Shown here piece after piece: positions 57,681-64,000 of a stretch of DNA of 64,000 nt. The notes under the pieces were generated by a model. That model made no database searches. It saw nothing but the letters and a program-made list of their open reading frames with translations, and had not been told where the DNA came from. Numbering within the stretch: position 1 is the first letter of the stretch; each line of letters starts with the position of its first letter. The translations under genes were made by a program, and so were the position numbers. This DNA is from Tubulanus polymorphus (Eukaryota > Nemertea > Palaeonemertea > Tubulaniformes > Tubulanidae). The DNA is taken from assembly GCF_964204645.1 (NCBI RefSeq), contig NC_134031.1, forward strand, positions 3,703,001 to 3,767,000. Direction: 5' to 3'.

Positions 57681-59194
57681 GCTAGTTCTACTTCATTAGT
57701 TCATTAAGTTCTATTCGTCGCGTTCAAATGTTGTTTTACGACAGAACGCTATTAGTTTTTTTTAAAACTCGGTTTCGATAAAATGATTGATAACGCGCCG
57801 GTACGGTGAGGTTTAAGTCTTATATCGGAATACTCTGTTTAATGTGAACGTCCTCTCGTCGATGTTATTTGATATGAACCCGATCTGATATCAATCTCTC
57901 GTCTAGTATTCAAGTGTTGAACTTTTTTAAATTAATTGATGTACTATAAGTTACAAGTACAGATGTTGAGTTAGTCCAAGCTTACAGGACTGTAGCTTGA
58001 GGAATGATATGCTGGTGCGTTTAGTGGTTTAATTGTCATTTTCAATTTGTTTGGAACTGAGCCGCGGTCTGCATGGGGCCCTCCCCCTAAAAGATTTTGA
58101 AATTTTGAACCTCTGAGTGATTACCGTTGATATAATAAAGGTCTAAATGAATGAATAAATTTGATACATGTATTTATTATGATGTAATAGTTGTTAGTGT
58201 AACGAGTGGTGTTTGGTATTTTCTTTTGATTTAGAAATAAACAGAACCAAATTTTTTGTGGGGAACTCGTTCGCACCTATCCCCCCCCCTCCTCGACTCC
58301 ACTGCGTGAGGCCTGGGTTAAGAAGGGTCTTGGCTGTGATTTTTGAGGTATCTACATGCGCTTAATTCAATCCCATTCCACTGTCAGGGTCTTAAGAAAA
58401 CTTAAGTTGTTTCACTTAAAACAGAAGTCTGAACATCGCAGACATTTTCAGTAATGATTCGGGCACATTGCGAGAAATTAAAACATTTACAACTTCTTAC
58501 GACTGTTTTTAAAAATATCTCAAATTATTATCCTCGCTGAAAGTCGTATCAGACCATGCATTGAATGCTATTGATATGTTAATTTTATAGATATTTTTTC
58601 TAGTGAAATGCAATTATTACGCTTTCGTACACAAATATCTAAGTCGGTCGGGCGATCCATTATGACTGGATCTACTTTGTCGCTGCTGCTACCGCTACCA
58701 AAGTTCAGTCAATTATCGGTTTTACTTCGCGTCACTATTCGTCCAGCGATGTGTGTGTGTGTGATCGTCGCGTTCCCACCTTCCGCGTTCCTCCGTCATC
58801 GTACGAAGGAAACCCAAATCGATTTATAAATGCTGTAATATTTGCCGAATGTATTGTTTTACCAGAATTCTAATTGACTTAGATCAATTATTAACTGAAA
58901 TTCTCTTTCTCCGCGCGATGCGGGTGAGCTTACCGAGCACACATAACTCCGTGTGACGACGACGACGTGAGCGAGCTCGCCGCCCGCCGTGTGCACACAA
59001 GGCGTGTGCCAACAATGGTATTTGTACGAATGCATTTATTATTGACACTTCATCCAAACTCAATTCGGAACCGACTTCATTTTCTGTTCAAATTGAAGAT
59101 TAAGAAATTTTCAGATTTCTAAGCTAGCATGCTTGTTTCCCGGTCTATCGATATAACCGAGTTAAGAGTATGCTATTTTGAACGTTCTTTCTTT

Positions 59195-59300
59195 AGCCCG
59201 TTCCAATTGAGAAAAACGTTCACACTAGCGAAATGTCCGTTCTAAATTGGTACATTCCAATTTAGATCGTACCAATTTAGACGGAGCAAAAAGACGGATC
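59195..59300. repeat. Dispersed repeat, family C copy
   Basis: CCCGTTCCAATTGAGAAAAA, ACGTTCACACTAGCGAAATG and TGGTACATTCCAATTTAGAT followed by CGTACCAATTTAGACGG. Both ends carry the TTCCAATTTAGA/TCTAAATTGG inverted theme. Confidence 0.45.
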
Positions 59301-60466
59301 CGGATCTGTTGTAAATTTTAGAAGCACCTTTATAGAAACTTTGCTTTAATTGCCTGTCGGTCACAGTGTTGTGTCTAGTCGGAACAGTAATAATTGCGCA
59401 TAAGAATGCGCAGTATTGATCTGGTCTAAGCTGGTCAGCATGGACGTGTAAACTAGAGTTTATTAACCAGAGTTTAACCTGTTGCTGCTTAGAGTTTACA
59501 AGTGGAGAGTGGACGAAGTGACTATATAACCAACTATCTACTGGTTAACCAACTTTTGAGCATCTGCATCCCATATCTCCCAGGTTGAGCTAACTAGCTT
59601 GCATGGCCCCCAGATATCTTAGTTTTGGATTTTTTAGAATCTATGACTGCCGTTGAAATCAATAGTTTAGCGTGCATGAGTAAAAATTCCGTTTCGAAAA
59701 ACATCAATTTATCGTATTTCCTGAACTGCGTGTCCGGCGTGCTTTAAAAAAACCGATACAAAACAACGTATCCAATAGTTTCAGTTCATCTCACACGCGG
59801 CGAATTTTCGCCGGCCGCTCATCTCCGATAGCACGCGCAGATACCGAAACAAAAGACGGTATCGGAAACTTCCCGGGGCTGTCAACTCGACGGTCCCATC
59901 GTCATAACAACGAGGGTTTATTTCCCCCGAGCCCTCCAGTTTATGTATAGTATCTGTATTTTACAATGACAAACAATTAAGTAGAACCTTTGAGGGTTTC
60001 GTCAGTAAATCGTTCGTTCAAAATCCTGTGTAAACTTTCGACGAAAACATTTGTATATTTGCTCGTGAATTTCTTCTCTCGTATTGCGTCGCACGCGCAC
60101 GTGTGAGAAGATCTTGAAGTGAATATATTTGTCTTGTCACGTTCGGGCCCGTCTTCACTAGACAATATCAACACGCTGAAGACTCGCTCTAGTGCAACGA
60201 CGATGTGCAACTCTTCATTATCAAAACCTGGCTTATTCTTCTTTTCTTGACAAATCCAAGTGTTATTTAAGAGCCCAGTGCGATTGTTTTTAAATAGTCC
60301 GAGTGTATCTTCTATTTTTTCCATTTAAAGAGAAGTACAGGACTATTCATGGTAGTCGGTAGCTTCTTCTCTGGATGACTTGTTATATTTTAAGAAAGGA
60401 ATACTTCAACCCCAGGAACCACAAAAATTAAAGCTCATTGAAATATTGATGGGAAGGTCAGCTTAT

Positions 60467-60532
60467 CACCCCTAGAACTAAGATGGTCTTAGACCGGTTT
60501 TAAGTGTAAACCATGACTCTGGAACCGGCCCA
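60467..60532. repeat. Family D fragment
   Basis: AACTAAGATGGTCTTAGACC, GGTTTTAAGTGTAAACCATG and ACTCTGGAACCGGCCC represent the right half of the family D foldback. Confidence 0.45.
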
Positions 60533-61284
60533 ACGACCACCTCTGTCATAACCTAAGTCTGCAGAGGGTTTGACTTAAGCCAGTGCGTAAGACAATTGAA
60601 TGAGAAAAATTCGGAAAAGTATCAGTACCAGGGTATTATAGGGTGTCAAATCAAGATAGGCAAATCCATACGCAACTTAAGTCGATCGGTTCAAATATTT
60701 GAATAATGAAATTAATCCGTTATTGATAATAAAAACCGGCTTTCGGTCGTTAGTTTAAAGCTTCCCTCGAAATCTCATTAATTACCGAGAATAAAGAAAC
60801 ATATTGAGAGAAATTTCCTCGACGGAAATTCCGAGATAAAAATCCGCCCGCATTTCTCTCCCTCGTCAGCAGCAGCGGATTAATCGAGTCATCAATCACA
60901 TGTTCAGCTTGGCTCAGTCCGTCTGCTGAGCTGCTGGTCCGCCGCGCGTATTGTGCGATTATTATAATCGGGAATTCCGAAGTTTATCGAAAAATTCTAA
61001 TTGTTTAATATCCACGACGACGACGTGTAGAATTAAAAAAGGTGAAAATATCGCGATTTCACGATCGTCAAAATCGATCGATCAAAAACTGCTCACAATT
61101 GAAATTTGTCAAAAACGGAATATTTTTCGTGAAAATTGAACGCAATGACTTCAAAGCCTTCGTAGGAATGTTTAATAGGACGGTTAGAATTGGGAATGTC
61201 ACTAATGAATATGGAAATTTCATAGAAAACTTCAATGAATTTTATAGCATGCCAAAATATTAGATAGCAAATCTGATAGTGGTC

Positions 61285-61625
61285 TTAAATCATATCCACG
61301 ATCGCAGGAGATGATGTGGCCCAGATCAAACTTCCTGCACCAAGCCCAAGCCATATTGGGCCCGTGCCAAATGAGAGAGGACATTCACGCGTAAATCACT
61401 CGCTCGATACTAAAATGCTGCTGCATGGGAGGTGAGTTACTTCCAGAACCGGTTATCATTCACGTATGCAATAATTTGACCCGAGCCAAAACTTGGCACT
61501 GGTTCCACATTTTGGTCTTGCCAAATTTGCGCCGTGTCTTTAAGAGGCGTGAGCCCATTTTGGCCCCAGTGTAAATAGTGAACATATTCGGCCCAGTCGA
61601 AAATGCTGATGCCATCACGGCTCAT
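61285..61625. repeat. Dispersed repeat, family B, longest copy
   Basis: About 340 bp starting CATATCCACGATCGCAGGAG, with TATTGGGCCCGTGCCAAATG, TAAATCACTCGCTCGATACT, GGAGGTGAGTTACTTCCAGA and, inverted, TTTGACCCGAGCCAAAACTT and GAGCCCATTTTGGCCCCAGT. The left part matches the copy at 24815-24990. The right part looks like a second, inverted copy, giving an overall head-to-head arrangement. Confidence 0.5.
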
Positions 61626-62837
61626 GAAATTGTTAGTTTGGTTATAGAAAGAAAATCAGCTTAAATCTTGAATACCGTCGATGTAGCTGGGCCGAGCGAG
61701 AAACGTGCTGAAAACATGTCGCGGCAGATATTCCGTAGAATCCGGTTATGACTTCTTAATTACGATGCCATTACACAATATTTTTTTAACGATGTTCTTT
61801 ACAACGACGACGACGGAAAGAAATCCGTTTTCGATTTTATGCGAGCTTTTTATAGTCGATAGAAAGGCTGCGTGTTCGCAGTCGATGCAGTTCAGATTTA
61901 TACGAAGAACGCGCGCAGAAATAATTTACAATTGATCGAAGACTCGTTCTCCACGCGGAACTACCAAAATAACACGATAATAACAAGCTAGACGCGCTCG
62001 ACAGCCTTGTATGCCCGAACTAACGAACAATTTTCGTACAATTATAGCGCGAAATTAAACGTTTTTCTTTCCATTTCGAAAAGCCACCCATTAATTAATG
62101 ATATAAACAGCGAAGCCGGGACTGGTTATTTCGGTTTTAGAAATTATTGTACGTTTTCGATTTATAACTAAACATGAATTATTATCATCAACAGGGCTCA
62201 CACGAATAGAATCGATGTAATCAAATTGTTTACAAAATCTAAGAAAATTGATATGAATGATTTTGTTTTGGAAATTGTTTTTCGTAGCATTTTGTCTATT
62301 ATAAGCGCAGTTTTGAAATGTAATATGTAATTAACTTTCATAAAAAACTTTTTACCAACAATTTTACCTTTGGAGCAATGCTTAAAAAGCTAGGCTAAAT
62401 GAAATAAGAAATCTTTTAATTCCTTTTTCGATTTTGTTTCCTTTTTTTTTATCTCGTAGTTCCTTGCACAAAAGTATTTCGGACAGCGTCGTCGTTTAGA
62501 ATGGCAATTTGTAAGATGAAGACAATCATTCGGATTCATCGTTAGTTTTGAAGTCGTGAAGTCCCATAACCAGCTTTGAACCTGTAGTTTTGATCCATCT
62601 GCCAATTATTTATATTATAAGGGGAAATGAGGAAGTGAAAATTAAATTTCCCCATTTCCATGAACCATAAATGGCATCTTATAAGTAGGGAGTGGAGTCG
62701 CTAATTTTGTATTAGCAACTTAGAGCTGTATATCAAATTAACAACTTTTGAGTTAATATGAAAAGGCTAATTGGCTTATGACGTTTACCAAGGTATATAA
62801 AAACTCCTAAACTAAGAATGAAAAATAATCGAGGTCT

Positions 62838-62950
62838 ACAGTAGTCCATGGTTTATTCAAATGTTTTGACTATATCCCGATAGCCATCTTCAATCGAAAC
62901 GTTGAATGAACTACTCACCCAAGGAAACATTTCGGACTTGATTATTCATG
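62838..62950 (-). repeat. Diverged copy of the hammerhead-like foldback
   Basis: The plus strand reads GTTTATTCAAATGTTTTGAC, TATATCCCGATAGCCATCTT, CAATCGAAACGTTGAATGAA. On the minus strand this gives TTGAAGATGGCTATCGGGAT then ATAGTCAAAAC, matching the centre and arm of the 13962-14153 element with substitutions. The stem GGCTAT/ATAGTC keeps pairing through a G-U wobble. The outer arms are lost. Confidence 0.5.
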
Positions 62951-64000
62951 CTTAGTGCAGGATTTCCTTCATTATCGTCACAAATGGAAAGTTTCGACAA
63001 TGGTTATTGCCAAATAAACCATCAATTCAATTTTGGTGAGTTTGTAAGGGACGCCATATCAAGTCATATCGAAGCAAATGGAAAATAGATAAATTCCTAT
63101 TTCAAGATATAAAAAAAGCTGGAATTTGTAAGATATTTTTTCAGAACGTTGTAGCCGGCTAATTAGGGATAAAAATTCGTCGATAAAATCACCTGTTTCA
63201 CGAGATGATTAGCGCAATGATTACTGATCAATTAAACATGAATTGATGTTGGGGCGAGTTTGATCACATTCACCGCAGCGAGCCGCCGCCGGGAACATAG
63301 CATGACAAATCCGATCCTATCCGGGCACGCATTAACCCGATCAATTCATGCCTCAAATCCACACGAGATAAACTCGGAAAGAAGAAAAGTTTTTTATTGT
63401 CTTCTATGATTATAGCGTGTTTGAAAGTGCAGATTTTCGTGCAGGTTGTCAGCGCCTCGCTCACTGGCGACGCAGCGCGGCCGTTAAGCCATCATCTGCA
63501 TCTGAATTGATGTATTAATGATACTAATCCTGTTGAATGAACGAAATCTTCTTAAGGAATTATAATTCTCTATCGCGTCGACAGATTTCTCGTTGTCGCA
63601 GAATTCGATTTTACTTTTCATATTACGCGCAAGGCCTAAATCCAGAAGCGAAATATATCAGAGTTGACGTGATCGCTTCCTTTTTGGCAGACGAGATCGG
63701 ACAAACATTCTGCTAATTTAAGAATATTAATGAATGTGAAAGCTCAGCGATGTTGCGAAATTCTTTACGGTTTTTCAGTTTTATCATCTTACCCATTTTT
63801 GTAATGAGGGATAGTCAGGAATGAATATACAAATTAAAGTTGTAAATGTACAAACATACCAGCCTATATTACCAAGGCTTGATTTTTTTTTAAAGAGAGT
63901 ATCTTCTCTCCTCAGTATCCCACTGCATCGAAGTTTGGTAGTATCCCAGTTTGCCTTTGATTTTTAAGTTTCTATCCAATCAAGAAAATACAGGAAAGCA
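62951..64000. other. Gene-free right edge
   Basis: No exon, tandem array or named repeat family recognised in the last kilobase. The 64-codon minus frame at 63270-63464 has no motif. Confidence 0.4.

Overview
The window is a piece of an animal (metazoan) nuclear genome, most likely a marine invertebrate. The evidence is spliced genes with GT-AG introns, proteins that align well with animal orthologues but are not vertebrate-like in detail, abundant small foldback and minisatellite repeats, and local richness in TAGGCCTA-type words. A mollusc or other lophotrochozoan fits, but I cannot fix the phylum from sequence alone. No prokaryotic operons, CRISPR arrays or plasmid/phage features are present.

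Layout. Positions 1-27.7 kb are gene-poor: dispersed short elements, five sizeable tandem arrays (82, 34, 42, about 12 and 55 bp units), hairpins and foldbacks. A single recognisable coding exon at its right edge (27764-27902, minus) looks like the signal-anchor exon of heparan sulfate 2-O-sulfotransferase (HS2ST1); the rest of that gene would lie to the left, and I did not find it here. From 28.7 to 48.7 kb lies a compact island of housekeeping genes, all reconstructed exon by exon with consistent splice phases: ANAPC2 (minus, 12 exons, 773 aa), RNF26 (plus, one exon), KDM8/JMJD5 (minus, one exon), RPL28 (minus, 4 exons), RANGRF/MOG1 (plus, 5 exons) and MRPS22 (minus, 8 exons). Next comes CFAP107 (plus, 2 exons with a 7.3 kb intron, 48571-56307). 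From 56.4 to 64 kb the sequence is again gene-poor: a 66-bp array, a long (AT)n run and scattered repeat copies.

Gene relations. ANAPC2/RNF26, RPL28/RANGRF and MRPS22/CFAP107 are head-to-head pairs, the last with only 298 bp between start codons, so shared promoters are likely. RNF26/KDM8 and RANGRF/MRPS22 are tail-to-tail. The genes do not form one pathway: they cover cell-cycle ubiquitination, ER/endosome ubiquitination, JmjC oxygenase activity, cytosolic and mitochondrial translation, Ran cycling and ciliary doublet structure.

The most unusual signals are non-coding: a near-perfect 192-bp foldback whose loop and right arm resemble a minimal hammerhead ribozyme core (with a diverged second copy at 62.9 kb); several tandem arrays that share a tRNA B-box-like word; a 69-bp array inside an ANAPC2 intron that stays open on both strands; and a TA-flanked pogo-type MITE 20 bp from an RPL28 splice donor.
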